In this document: positions 1 to 10,096 of the stretch, one piece after another
Position numbering within the stretch: the first letter of the stretch is position 1
Layout: each line of letters starts with the position of its first letter
Source: Candidatus Nanopelagicales bacterium
Lineage (GTDB): Bacteria > Actinomycetota > Actinomycetes > S36-B12
Reading direction: 5' to 3'
Assembly (NCBI GenBank): GCA_028688835.1
Contig: JAQTXL010000012.1
Span: 1-32,676 of the forward strand
DNA: 32,676 nt
Translations under genes and position numbers: made by a program
Notes under the pieces: model-generated
The model's database searches: none
Told to the model about the DNA's origin: nothing
The model's input: only the letters and a program-made list of their open reading frames with translations

Positions 1-56
1 CCTCGCGGGGTGCGGCCCAGCTGACGCGCGACGATGCTCAGGTCGTCAGAGGCCAC
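1..56 (-). CDS. DUF501 domain protein, N-terminal fragment (runs off the left edge)
   Basis: Only the first 18 codons are inside the window. From a GTG at 56 the frame reads V-A-S-D-D-L-S-I-V-A-R-Q-L-G-R-T-P-R, which matches the start of the DUF501 family (D-L-x-x-V-A-x-Q-L-G-R-x-P-R-G). In actinobacteria this family follows eno and ftsB (as Rv1025 does in M. tuberculosis). The start overlaps the last codons of ftsB in another frame, so translation is probably coupled. No Shine-Dalgarno sequence is visible. The function of the family is unknown. The identity is inferred from a short stretch plus gene order. Confidence 0.6.
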   Translation of the reverse strand, partial: MASDDLSIVARQLGRTPR

Positions 57-489
57 TGGTGGCACCGGCAGTCACGGACGACCCGGCTTCGGGCGCACCC
101 TTGTCGGCCTGCTGCAGGGTGCCCCACATCTTGTCGACCCAGGTGCGATGCGCGGCGGCCTCGGCCAGCGACTCGGCCGCCGGACGGCCATCGGCGCCCA
201 GCGTCGTGTAGCCGATCTCGCCAGGCAGCACGTACTGCAGTCGGCGGCGGGCCTCCGCAGCGACGAAGGCCGGATCCTGCCAGCGCTGCTGCTGCACCTG
301 CAGATCGGCCACGCGCTGCTGCGTCGCCGCCACATCGGCCTCGAGCGCCGCGATCTCGGCACGCTGCGCCAGCCACGAGCGCAGGGGCACGGCCAGCGTG
401 AAGCCCAGCGCGAGGAGCACCAGGACCAGCAGCAGGGCCCGCCCCGTCACGGCAGCACGACGCCTCGGCGCGAGGAGGGGGGCACTCAC
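46..489 (-). CDS. ftsB: FtsB/DivIC-type septum formation initiator
   Basis: This is a 147-residue single-pass membrane protein of the divisome. FtsB/DivIC proteins bridge FtsQ and FtsL and help activate septal peptidoglycan synthesis. After a basic, cytoplasmic N-terminus there is a membrane helix at about 17-34, then a coiled coil at about 40-70 rich in A, Q and E. The family signature follows at 70-91 (W-Q-D-P-A-F-V-x-x-E-A-R-x-R-L-x-Y-V-x-P-G-E). The start is GTG at 489. The gene lies 30 bases downstream of eno, the standard actinobacterial order. A weak -10-like GACGAT lies six bases before the GTG, so besides readthrough from eno it may have its own leaderless promoter. The Ala/Gly/Ser/Thr-rich C-terminal tail looks disordered. 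Confidence 0.88.
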   Translation of the reverse strand: MSAPLLAPRRRAAVTGRALLLVLVLLALGFTLAVPLRSWLAQRAEIAALEADVAATQQRVADLQVQQQRWQDPAFVAAEARRRLQYVLPGEIGYTTLGADGRPAAESLAEAAAHRTWVDKMWGTLQQADKGAPEAGSSVTAGATSGL

Positions 490-519
490 CTCAGGATCGT
501 CGCATGCTGCTGGTGCGAA

Positions 520-1809
<1,290 letters not shown>

Positions 1810-1887
1810 GAGCCTGATCGAGGCGCTTCGCGCTGGTGTCGTCCGCCGCCGGACGACCCGCAGGTCGGCGTGTGATGGAATGCTTGG

Positions 1888-2658
1888 ATGAGGATGACCA
1901 GGCGCGCACGGCAGGTGAGCGGCGTCACTGCCGCCCTGCTCGTCGGCATCACGCTGGCATCGTCGATCGCACCCCAGCAGGCTCTGGCGCGGCCGTCCGC
2001 GCCCGCCATCCCGACGCCGACCCCGAGTGCCACGGGACCGCTGCGCATCGACGAGGACTTCACGGGCTATCCGGCTGCGCGCCTCATGGGCGTCGGCGCG
2101 GTGTTCGGGCCGTGGCGCGTGGTCTTCGACGGCATGAACCACGGTCCGAGCATCCGACTCCGACCGGGACTGCTCAGGCTTGCACCCCAGGCAGCCAAGG
2201 TCGACAGCGCGACCAATGCGGCCCTGGTGGTCTCACGCCGCGCCTTCACTGGTCCGACGCTCTCGCTCAAGGCCACCTGGACCACGCGCGCAACGACGCG
2301 CATCGGTGTCGCCAACCCCTGGGAGACCGGCTGGCTGGTCTGGGACTACGTCGACAACGACCATTTCACCTACCTCGTGCTCAAGCCCAATGGCTGGGAG
2401 GTCGGCCGGCGCGATCCGAGCCAGCGAGGCGGACAGCGCTTCGTTGCCGATGGAGACCTGCCGACGACGCCGATCGGGATGACCAGGACGGCGACGGTCA
2501 CACGCACTGAGGGCACGACCCGTATCCAGATCGACGACCAGCATCTCGTCACCTTCACGCTGCCCCCGAATGAGCGCCGCGGCGCCATCGGCATGTACAG
2601 CGAGGACGCGATCGTCGACTGGACCAGCATCACCGCTGGCACTGGGCCAGCGAACTAG
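1888..2658 (+). CDS. Small secreted protein, beta-sandwich (concanavalin-like) fold suspected
   Basis: I do not recognise a named family. The 256-residue product has a signal peptide: R-M-T-R-R-A-R, a hydrophobic stretch at about 12-28, then a likely cut after A-L-A near residue 34. A short Pro/Thr/Ser linker follows (P-T-P-T-P-S-A-T, about 42-50). From about residue 52 the rest is Trp- and aromatic-rich with alternating short strands (F-G-P-W-R-V-V-F-D, W-L-V-W-D-Y-V-D, F-T-Y-L-V-L-K-P, W-E-V-G, I-G-M-Y-S-E-D-A). This is the pattern of secreted jelly-roll carbohydrate-binding or glycoside-hydrolase-like domains such as the DUF1080/LamG type. There are no cysteines. It is divergent from eno and convergent with the DUF2334 gene, sharing a CTAG stop with it. 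A role in binding an exported glycan is inference only. A second in-frame ATG lies at 1894. Confidence 0.62.
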   Translation: MRMTRRARQVSGVTAALLVGITLASSIAPQQALARPSAPAIPTPTPSATGPLRIDEDFTGYPAARLMGVGAVFGPWRVVFDGMNHGPSIRLRPGLLRLAPQAAKVDSATNAALVVSRRAFTGPTLSLKATWTTRATTRIGVANPWETGWLVWDYVDNDHFTYLVLKPNGWEVGRRDPSQRGGQRFVADGDLPTTPIGMTRTATVTRTEGTTRIQIDDQHLVTFTLPPNERRGAIGMYSEDAIVDWTSITAGTGPAN

Positions 2659-4481
2659 CTCGACCGCACGCCGCCTGCCTGGGCCGGGAAGGTCTTCAGC
2701 ACGTCATTCGCGCTCACGAAGGTGTACCCCAGCTTCGTGATGTCGTCGAGCATGTCTCCGAGCAGCGTTGGCGAGTAGAACGCGTGATAGAAGAACGAGG
2801 CGAATCCGTCGCGGACGACCAGGTTGGCTGACGCGCGACGCACGATCTCAGGAGGCAGGACGGCACTGTGCTGGTTGAATGCGGCCAGCGCAACATTGCC
2901 GAGGTTCTCGGGGATGACCTTCGAGCCATAGACGTCAACCACCTCGTAGGGGAAGAACTGCCCGACGAAGTTGCTGTTGTTGACCTTCTTGCCGTCGAGT
3001 CCCCCCTCGAAGAGGAGTTCACGCTCGTATCGGGCGTCGTATCGCTTGCCCTCTGCGATGTAGTCCACATACGAGGCCGCATAGTGCGGGAACTCCCAGA
3101 TGTTCGGCTTGGCCAGACCGGCCGCCTTCATCATCTTGGTGGCCTCGTCCATTCGCGCACCGGCCCAGGCCGCCGTATCGCCTGGCACGGGACCGTCCTT
3201 GATCACTGCATCGTTGTCATCGAGATGCGCGATGAAGAATTCGAAGTCGGCCGCCGACCGGCCGCTGTAGGGGTTCGGCTGCGTGCCGAACTGATGCGTG
3301 TCTCCGTGCTGGATGATGGTGCCTCCGTGCGCGACCATGTACTTCAGCGCAGGCACGACCTTCGGTCGATCGGCGAAGGTGACCCGCAGTTCCTTGCCCT
3401 TGCCCAGTCCGTTCGGGTCGACGTAGACCGGGTACACGGCCATGCTGAACGGGATCTTGCGCGCGTAGAACACGTCGGCGAGTTCCTTGATGCGCGTGGG
3501 GCTGCTCATGGGCGAGATGTCCTCGAGACGGGCGAGCGCACGATGCTGCTCCGGGGTGTCCGGGCCGAGCATGTCGAAGTAGAGGTCGGCGAACGCCAGG
3601 TAGCGGTCGGCCTCAGTGGCGTAGATGAACGGGTTCTCACCCACGTAGGTGAGCCCGTTCGACCTGACAGCCCACGGGATCGACGTGCCGTCGGCCTGGT
3701 GCTGCGCAGTCGCAAGGACAGTCACGAGGTCGGGATAGGCGATCGTCATGCCGAGGATGCCCGTCATATTCGCAGGGTCTCGGTCGAGCGAGGCGTTCTT
3801 GTAGGTCACATGATTGATCGGCGCAGTGTCATAGGACGTGTACCACCAGCCGTACTCCTGGGCGAAGCTGATGCCATTGCCCTCGTCGTCGACGCGCTCA
3901 TTGGCCCGTGCATCCAGCTGCCAGATGTTCGATCCGGCCCAGAGGACCGAGGCTCGGTCGGCAAGGACGTCGTCCAGGAAGCTCACCGGTATCGGTTCGT
4001 CGTAGTTGGAGCCGATGTAGATCACGCCGGCGTAGTTGCTCATGTCGCCGGCCTGGTAGGCGCCCACCGGCTTGGCGTCCCACGTGCCGAAGCGACTTGC
4101 GAGGTTCCCTGCCATCTGGGCGTAGATCTCGCCCAGGTAGTTCCACTCATCCTGCGCCGCGTTGTCGTACAGGACCAGGGTCCCGCTGGGCGTGCTGCGC
4201 ACCTGCCCGGCGCGTGCCACCTGCTTGACCTGCGTGATCGCAGGTGCGATGACGCGCGAGATTGGCCTGCCTGCCGGCGGTGCTGGCGGCGGGTTCAAGA
4301 GGGAGTCCGGCGACAGTTCAGAGAAGGCCGCGGCCGGGTTGATGCCCGCATCAGGGTCCGCCGCCTGCGCTGAAGCAGTGGCCGGTGCCGACGCCAGCGC
4401 TAGGGCCGTGAGCAGCGCTGCACTCACCATGGCTGCAGGGATTGCCATGCGTCGGCGATGCGAACGTGCAGCTGTGGTCAT
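2655..4481 (-). CDS. Secreted DUF2334 (polysaccharide-deacetylase-like) protein
   Basis: From the ATG at 4481 the product has 608 residues and a clear signal peptide: R-S-H-R-R-R-M, a hydrophobic core at 13-34, and likely cleavage after A-S-A near 38. Residues 100-310 form an alpha/beta region of unknown role. Residues 317-600 resemble DUF2334, a distant relative of the NodB polysaccharide deacetylases: R-L-E-D-I-S-P at 318-324, I-P-F-S-M-A-V-Y-P-V-Y at 343-353, H-G-D-T-H-Q at 392-397 as probable metal ligands, and E-F-P-H-Y at 463-467. The likely substrate is an exported N- or O-acetylated glycan, but this cannot be read from sequence. I chose the 4481 start because an ATG with upstream GGAG (11-base spacing) precedes the signal peptide directly. 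Longer upstream frames would mask the signal peptide. The gene follows sbcC after 98 bases and probably has its own promoter. Confidence 0.75.
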   Translation of the reverse strand: MTTAARSHRRRMAIPAAMVSAALLTALALASAPATASAQAADPDAGINPAAAFSELSPDSLLNPPPAPPAGRPISRVIAPAITQVKQVARAGQVRSTPSGTLVLYDNAAQDEWNYLGEIYAQMAGNLASRFGTWDAKPVGAYQAGDMSNYAGVIYIGSNYDEPIPVSFLDDVLADRASVLWAGSNIWQLDARANERVDDEGNGISFAQEYGWWYTSYDTAPINHVTYKNASLDRDPANMTGILGMTIAYPDLVTVLATAQHQADGTSIPWAVRSNGLTYVGENPFIYATEADRYLAFADLYFDMLGPDTPEQHRALARLEDISPMSSPTRIKELADVFYARKIPFSMAVYPVYVDPNGLGKGKELRVTFADRPKVVPALKYMVAHGGTIIQHGDTHQFGTQPNPYSGRSAADFEFFIAHLDDNDAVIKDGPVPGDTAAWAGARMDEATKMMKAAGLAKPNIWEFPHYAASYVDYIAEGKRYDARYERELLFEGGLDGKKVNNSNFVGQFFPYEVVDVYGSKVIPENLGNVALAAFNQHSAVLPPEIVRRASANLVVRDGFASFFYHAFYSPTLLGDMLDDITKLGYTFVSANDVLKTFPAQAGGVRSS

Positions 4482-4515
4482 AGTACGAGGGGCTCCAGAT
4501 GTCGTGGACCAGTTG

Positions 4516-4521
4516 ATCGTA
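4516..4521 (-). promoter_or_regulatory. Possible -10 element TACGAT for the DUF2334 gene
   Basis: In the 98-base gap between sbcC and the DUF2334 gene the minus strand carries TACGAT, a good TANNNT hexamer. It would start a transcript with a leader of roughly 28 bases that contains the GGAG ribosome-binding site. This gene would therefore be leadered, unlike the other promoters noted here. No clear -35 is seen. Confidence 0.35.
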
Positions 4522-4579
4522 GCCCCAGTAGGACGAGATCCAGCCCGCGCTGGTTCCCGTTGGCAGCTCCGCTTGCCCC

Positions 4580-7312
4580 TCAGATCATCAGCGCAATCGA
4601 GCTTGTCCGGTCCTGACCGACGATGACATCGATGCGCTCGCGCACCCACTCCTTCATCTCGGTCACGTGGCTCACGACACCGACCACGCGCCCGCCGGTG
4701 CGCAGGGCATCGAGCTGCTCGAGCACCAGCTGCAGCGACTCCTGGTCGAGGGAGCCGAAGCCCTCGTCGACGAAGAGGGTCTCCAGCTGGGTTCCGCCGA
4801 CCTCATCGCGTACGACATCGGCCAGGCCCAGGGCCAGCGAGAGCGCCGTGTAGAAGGTCTCGCCGCCGGACAGCGAGCGCGGATCGCGCTGCTGGCCCGT
4901 CCAGGCGTCGTGCACCTTGATGCCCAGGCCGCCCTGCGCATTGCCATGCGCCTGGTCGTCGAGGGCGAGCGAGTACTTGCCGGCGCTCATGCGGCCCAGG
5001 TGCAGGCTGGCGGCGTCGAGCACCGCGGCGAACCTGCGCTGCACGGCGTAGCTCTGCAGGGTCAGGCGCCGGCGATTGATCGAGCCGCGCGCTGCCGTGA
5101 CGGCATCGGCGAGCGCGATGGCTGCGGCAGTCTCGTCGCGCGCGACGCGCTCGGACTCCACCGCACTGCGAAGCTCGGCCAGCGGCTGGGCTGCTGCGCG
5201 TCCCGCATGCGCGAACTGCCCGAGCGCGAGACGGGCGATGTCGAGCTGCTCCTGCGCCTGCTCGAGCGCCGCGCGGGTCGCAGGAGCCCGATCAGCGCCC
5301 GTCTCTGACTCGTCGACGACGGGCAGTGCCGCACGAGACGCGGCTGCCGCCTCGTCAGCAGTGGTGAAGGCCTGGAGCCGACTGATCTGCTCGTCCCACT
5401 CCCGCGTCAGCTCCGCCGCGCTGGGTGCCGAGCCGAGGATCGCAGCACGCTCCGTTCTGGCCTGCTCCTCGGCGGCGTCGAGCACAGCGAGCTCGGTCAG
5501 CAGGCCTGAGACAGCAGCGGCAAGCCCCTGCTGGCGCTGCTGCGCCGATCGCTCCCACGCGTCGAGCTCACGAAGTTCGGCCATCAGAGCCGGTACCGCG
5601 GACGCCGCATCCGTGGCGGCCTGCCACGCCTGACGAGCGACCTCGATGTCGTGGACGAGCTCCGGAGCCTGGCGATCGGCCAAGGCTCCACGCAGGGTCA
5701 TCACGCGGCCCTCGATCTCCCGCATCTGTGCTGCCGCCGCCTCTCGATCGATGCGCAGCTGCTGTGCTCGCTCGCGCATCGCGTCCAGTTCCTCGCGGTG
5801 CGCGGCGAGTTCGTCGTCGCTCACGCCTGCGTCACCGCCCGACGCCTTGGCCGGATGGTCGATCGATCCGCAGACCGGGCACGGGCGCCCAGCCGCGAGG
5901 GCCTGCGCGAGCACTCCGGCGCGTGCATGCAGCTGCCGCACAAGGAGCTCCTCGAACTGGGCGGTGCGCTCGGCAACCGCACGGTCGGCCTGGCCGGCGC
6001 GATCGGTTGCTGACGTCAGCGCTGTGCTGACCGCCCGCGCCTGCACCTCCTGTGCGGCGAGATCCACAAGTGCGGCCTTGAGCTCCGTGAGTCGCTCGAC
6101 CTCGGCTGCCTGCTGGGCGCCGGTAGCCGCCAGGAGCTCACGTGCCGTGAGCTCTGACTGCAGGCGACGGCGACGTTCGGGCAGCGACGCCCGCTCCTCC
6201 TCTGCCTGCTCTGCCTCGGCCACAGCATCAAGATGCGCCTGCACGAGCGCGGTACGCCGGTGCACCCTGGCATCGGCATCGGCCTCCCATGCGATCCACG
6301 GCTCCAGCCGTCCCTTGCCCTGCTGCAGCTGCGCCAACAGGCCGGCGGCCTCGGCACGCTCCAGATGCGCGGCCTCGGCACCGAGCGCGGCCAGCGCCTC
6401 GTCGCGCATCTGCACATCGCGCTCGTGCCTGCGCATGGCCTCAGCATCCTCATCGAGGCGGTCGACCTGCTGTCGCAGCGCTGCCACGCGGGGCTCCAGC
6501 GCGTCCACGACCTCGGCGTAGGCGGACTGCTGCCCCAGGATCCAGTCGACGATCGCCTGCGCTGCCTCGACCCGCCCGGCCGCAGCTGTGTCATCGGCGG
6601 CGAGCACGGCGCGCTGCTCGGCCGCGGCTTCGTCGTCGAGATCCCCCAGCGCGCCCATGAGCCGCTGCTGCGCATCGTGCACCGCCACCGCTGCCTCGGT
6701 CACGCGTGCGCGCCCGGCAGCACCGTCGAGCTCGAGGTCATCCTGCAGTCGGCGGTAGAACGCATCGCCGAGCAGTGGACCGAGCGCGGTGAAGCGATCA
6801 AGCGGCTTCATGCGCAGCAGGTCGGCGAACTCACCCTGGGGCAGGACGACCAGCTGGCGGAACTGCTGTGCGCTCATCCCCATGAGCGCTGCGACGCGCG
6901 CTCCGATCTCGGATGCATGGGTGAGCTCCGCGCGCACGTGGCCATCACGGTCGAGCTCGCGCAGCAGCTGGGTGGCGGCGACCTGCGTCGTGCCCTCGCC
7001 CTTGAGCTTGGGTCGCAGGAAGCGTGGCGTGCGCTTGATCCAGATGCGGCGATCGCCCACGGAGAACTCGCAGATCACCTCACTCGGCTCGCTGGGGAGC
7101 GAATAGTCACTGCGCAGGCGTGAGTCGTCGGCCTCGCGGCCGGAGACATCACCGTAGAGCGCGAAGACGATCGCGTCGATGATCGTGGTCTTGCCGGCAC
7201 CTGTCGGCCCGTCGATGAGGAACAGCCCCGAGCCGGCAAGACGATCGAAGTCGATCACCTGGCGCTCGCGGAACGGTCCGATGCCGGTGAACTCCAGTGC
7301 ATGCAGGCGCAT
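4580..7312 (-). CDS. sbcC: Exonuclease SbcCD, ATPase subunit SbcC (Rad50-like)
   Basis: SbcC is the SMC-like ATPase that works with the SbcD nuclease to open hairpins and process blocked double-strand ends. The 910-residue chain has the full Rad50 layout. The N-terminal half-ATPase has Walker A G-P-T-G-A-G-K-T at 35-42 and a Q-loop V-L-P-Q-G-E-F at 156-162. Two long Ala/Glu/Arg-rich coiled-coil arms flank a zinc hook C-P-V-C at 478-481. The C-terminal half-ATPase has the ABC signature S-L-S-G-G-E near 813, Walker B L-F-V-D-E-G-F-G at about 846-853, and a switch histidine in V-V-S-H. The start lies two bases after the sbcD stop, so the two subunits are made together. It is the last gene of the rplY-to-sbcC operon. 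SbcCD is not part of this chromosomal block in M. tuberculosis as I recall it. Confidence 0.95.
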   Translation of the reverse strand: MRLHALEFTGIGPFRERQVIDFDRLAGSGLFLIDGPTGAGKTTIIDAIVFALYGDVSGREADDSRLRSDYSLPSEPSEVICEFSVGDRRIWIKRTPRFLRPKLKGEGTTQVAATQLLRELDRDGHVRAELTHASEIGARVAALMGMSAQQFRQLVVLPQGEFADLLRMKPLDRFTALGPLLGDAFYRRLQDDLELDGAAGRARVTEAAVAVHDAQQRLMGALGDLDDEAAAEQRAVLAADDTAAAGRVEAAQAIVDWILGQQSAYAEVVDALEPRVAALRQQVDRLDEDAEAMRRHERDVQMRDEALAALGAEAAHLERAEAAGLLAQLQQGKGRLEPWIAWEADADARVHRRTALVQAHLDAVAEAEQAEEERASLPERRRRLQSELTARELLAATGAQQAAEVERLTELKAALVDLAAQEVQARAVSTALTSATDRAGQADRAVAERTAQFEELLVRQLHARAGVLAQALAAGRPCPVCGSIDHPAKASGGDAGVSDDELAAHREELDAMRERAQQLRIDREAAAAQMREIEGRVMTLRGALADRQAPELVHDIEVARQAWQAATDAASAVPALMAELRELDAWERSAQQRQQGLAAAVSGLLTELAVLDAAEEQARTERAAILGSAPSAAELTREWDEQISRLQAFTTADEAAAASRAALPVVDESETGADRAPATRAALEQAQEQLDIARLALGQFAHAGRAAAQPLAELRSAVESERVARDETAAAIALADAVTAARGSINRRRLTLQSYAVQRRFAAVLDAASLHLGRMSAGKYSLALDDQAHGNAQGGLGIKVHDAWTGQQRDPRSLSGGETFYTALSLALGLADVVRDEVGGTQLETLFVDEGFGSLDQESLQLVLEQLDALRTGGRVVGVVSHVTEMKEWVRERIDVIVGQDRTSSIALMI

Positions 7313-7314
7313 GG

Positions 7315-8466
7315 CTACTGCACCATCCGCAGTCTCGTGCGCTCGACTGCCGACGCGATCAGCGTGGACTCCGCCTCCGTCACCGGAGTGCCCGTGACGT
7401 GCTCGAGGAACTGGCCGACGACCTCGACCGGGTCCATCGCACGCACGTCAGCCGTGGGTGCTCCTGTCGCGAGCACCCCGCCATCGGGTTCGAACTCCAG
7501 TTGCAGCGTGTGCGGGAAGCGCTCGCGCAGCCTGTCCATCGGTCGCTCTGGCCGCCGCGCGTCGGTGATCACTGCCCGGATCCAGTCGTCGCTGCAGGCA
7601 TCGAGCGACGGATCGGCCAGGAGGTCGGCGAGGAGCCCGCGGATCGTGGTCATCCGCCTGGGCACGGGAGTCGCGAGCAGCTCGATGGCGATCGTGCCGT
7701 CCGGCGCGATCTCGATGATCGTCACCGACTTCACCTGCCCCTCCTCGGAGAACGAGTAGGCCAGCGGTGATCCTGAGTACCGGCAGGGCGTGGCCTCCCC
7801 CGCCCCGATCGCCTGAGGTCGGTGCAGATGGCCCAGGGCGACATAGGCCGCACCGTCGAAGACGGACACCGGTGCATCGGCGATGCCGCCGACGCGCACA
7901 TCGCGCTCGGAGTCGCTGCCGAGGCCGCCGGTGACGAAGGCGTGGGCGACCACGACCATCGGAGCACTGTCGCGCTGGGCCGAGCTCGCGCGGATGCGGT
8001 CCATGGCCGCGCCGAGCACGGCCTCGTGCGATCGCTCGCAGTCGAGCCGCTCCGCCTGGAACGCGGGCTCGAGGTAGGGGATGGCGAAGACCTCGACGGA
8101 CTGGTCGAGCGCATCGGTGATCCGCACCGGCCGCTCGATGCCGTCAACATTGGCGCGCACGTGCACGTGCGCCGCCTCGAGCAGCGGGCCTGCGAAGCCG
8201 AGTCGTGCTGCCGAGTCGTGGTTCCCGGGGATCAGCACCACCTCGGTGATCCGTGCGAGCTCGACGAGCGCCCACTCGAACAGCGCGACCGCCTCGACCG
8301 AGGGCACAGCACGGTCGTACACGTCACCGCAGATGAGCACCGCGTCCACCGGGTCGGCACGGATCCCATCGACCAGCCACTCCAGGAACGCGCGCTGGTG
8401 GTCGATGAGCGGCACGGCGAACAGGGTCCGGCCCAGGTGCCAGTCGGATGTGTGCAGCAGGCGCAT
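7315..8466 (-). CDS. sbcD: Exonuclease SbcCD, nuclease subunit SbcD (Mre11-like)
   Basis: This is the 383-residue metallophosphoesterase nuclease partner of SbcC. All the Mre11-family metal-binding motifs are present: D-W-H at 8-10, G-D-V-Y-D at 47-51, G-N-H-D at 81-84, the V-A-H of motif IV with His175, and G-H-L-H at 212-215. The C-terminal capping region at about 265-383 is less conserved and probably sets DNA access. The ATG at 8466 is separated from the stop of the upstream DUF885 gene by a single base, and sbcC follows after two bases. Translation along the set is therefore likely coupled. No unusual residues are seen at the active site. Confidence 0.95.
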   Translation of the reverse strand: MRLLHTSDWHLGRTLFAVPLIDHQRAFLEWLVDGIRADPVDAVLICGDVYDRAVPSVEAVALFEWALVELARITEVVLIPGNHDSAARLGFAGPLLEAAHVHVRANVDGIERPVRITDALDQSVEVFAIPYLEPAFQAERLDCERSHEAVLGAAMDRIRASSAQRDSAPMVVVAHAFVTGGLGSDSERDVRVGGIADAPVSVFDGAAYVALGHLHRPQAIGAGEATPCRYSGSPLAYSFSEEGQVKSVTIIEIAPDGTIAIELLATPVPRRMTTIRGLLADLLADPSLDACSDDWIRAVITDARRPERPMDRLRERFPHTLQLEFEPDGGVLATGAPTADVRAMDPVEVVGQFLEHVTGTPVTEAESTLIASAVERTRLRMVQ

Positions 8467-8467
8467 G

Positions 8468-10096
8468 TCAGATGCCGAGCAGCGTCCGCAGGTGGCGCGG
8501 GGCCGGTGACCCGCAGCTGAGCATGAGGTCGTGGAGCTCGCGCTCGGACCAGTCGGGGTGCAGCACGCGCAGGTCGGCCGCGATCGCGCGCACTGCGAGG
8601 TAGCCGACGAAGTACGTGGGCAGCTGGCCCGCGGTCAGCAGGGCCCGGCGCCACTTGCCCACCGCCTCGCCCTCCTCCTGGAAGCCGCGCAGCATCATGA
8701 GGTCGAGCGCCTCCTGCTCGGTGATGTCACCGGAGTGCACGCGCACATCGAGGATCGCGTTGATCGTCATGCGCGCCTGCATCTTCAGCTGCTGCAGGCG
8801 CAGGGCCAACCCCGCACGCGGATCATCCGATGGCAGGTAGCCCGCGGTGATCATCAGCTCCTCGGCGTAGACCGCCCACCCCTCGATGAGCACACTGCTG
8901 CGCCCGAAGGCGCGCACCTTGCGCCTGCGCTCGGCCCGACGCGAGTGCGCGAGCTGCAGCACGTGACCCGGGAAGGCCTCGTGGATCGTGAGGTCGTGCA
9001 GCTGCACGCCGTTGTACTCGCGATAGAACGAGGCGACCCGGTCGCTGTCCCATGCGGCCGGCGTCGGCGCCACCGCGACGAAGGTTGGCAGCTCGGCCTG
9101 CTCCAGCGGCCCAGGGGAGTCGCAGTAGGCGACCGCGACCCCGCGATGGATCTCAGGCATCTCGATGACCTCCACCGCGGCATCGGGGATCCCGACGAGC
9201 GGCGTCTCTTGCAGGAAGCCGACGGTGCGCGCGAGCGAGCGCGAGACCTGGTCGAGCACCGTGGCGTCGGAGGCCGGGAAGCGGCCGGCGATGTCGGCCA
9301 GGGCGCGGGGCACGAGGTCGTGGGGGCCTGGCTCCTTCTCGAGGTACTGCGCCGCGGCCTGCCTGAGCTCCTGCTCGACCTGCAGCAGGTGGGTATTGGC
9401 CAGGGCGAGCAGCTCATCGGCCTGGGTGTCGTCGTCGAGGCTGTGCCACAGCAGTGCCGAGTACAGGTGCCGGCCAAGGCGCGGATCACGCTGGGCCATC
9501 GGCAGCTGCTTGGTCAGCCAGGCCATGAATGCCTCGATCGAAGCCGCCGCCACGACCACGCCCTCGTCTTCCTCGCCCAGGTGCTCGGCGAGGGTGGTGC
9601 GCACGAGGTGCAGGGTCCCCTCGAACTGACCGATCGCTGTCTCGACGTGGACGCGCGGCATGTCCCCGAGCTCGCGGCGAGCCGTCGCCAGCATGCCCGG
9701 GATCGCGAGCAGTCGTGACCGCGCCGCGGCAAGGCGCTCGTCGAGCGGGGCGAAGTCGCGCGACATGAGCCCGTGCAGCCCGTTTCCGGGGTTCCAGGTC
9801 ATCGGGTTCCAGGTCGTCGAGCGGACCTCACGGATCTCGAACACGGTGCGCGAGACCGCGACCCGCAGGATCTCCAGGTCGACCTGGTCATCGAGCTCGA
9901 GCTCGAGATCATCGACGGCGTCGAGTGCGGCCAGGTGCGTGTCGAGGACATCGGCGAGCGAGGCGCGCGCTGCCGACGACAGGTCGGGCAGCAGGTGGTC
10001 GTAGGCGTGATCGCCCAGTGCCGTGGCCCGGATCGGATCGGCCTGCAGCAGATCGCGCATCACCTCTCGGGCGATGCGGTCGAAGGCCGCCTTCAT
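8468..10096 (-). CDS. DUF885 family protein, likely zinc metallopeptidase-like hydrolase
   Basis: The 542-residue protein belongs to DUF885, a group related to M32/M3-type metallopeptidases. The zinc-binding helix H-E-A-F-P-G-H is at 372-378. The second conserved block E-G-W-A-V-Y-A-E-E-L at 405-414 supplies the third ligand. Both helices are intact, so activity is expected. The substrate is unknown. There is no signal peptide, which suggests a cytoplasmic role. The ATG at 10096 overlaps the mazG stop by four bases (ATGA), and a GGAGGG sequence lies nine bases upstream of the start. Its position between the nucleotide-sanitation gene mazG and the DNA-repair pair sbcDC, with overlaps or gaps of a few bases, shows co-translation. 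Nothing in the protein itself points to DNA metabolism. Confidence 0.82.
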   Translation of the reverse strand: MKAAFDRIAREVMRDLLQADPIRATALGDHAYDHLLPDLSSAARASLADVLDTHLAALDAVDDLELELDDQVDLEILRVAVSRTVFEIREVRSTTWNPMTWNPGNGLHGLMSRDFAPLDERLAAARSRLLAIPGMLATARRELGDMPRVHVETAIGQFEGTLHLVRTTLAEHLGEEDEGVVVAAASIEAFMAWLTKQLPMAQRDPRLGRHLYSALLWHSLDDDTQADELLALANTHLLQVEQELRQAAAQYLEKEPGPHDLVPRALADIAGRFPASDATVLDQVSRSLARTVGFLQETPLVGIPDAAVEVIEMPEIHRGVAVAYCDSPGPLEQAELPTFVAVAPTPAAWDSDRVASFYREYNGVQLHDLTIHEAFPGHVLQLAHSRRAERRRKVRAFGRSSVLIEGWAVYAEELMITAGYLPSDDPRAGLALRLQQLKMQARMTINAILDVRVHSGDITEQEALDLMMLRGFQEEGEAVGKWRRALLTAGQLPTYFVGYLAVRAIAADLRVLHPDWSERELHDLMLSCGSPAPRHLRTLLGI

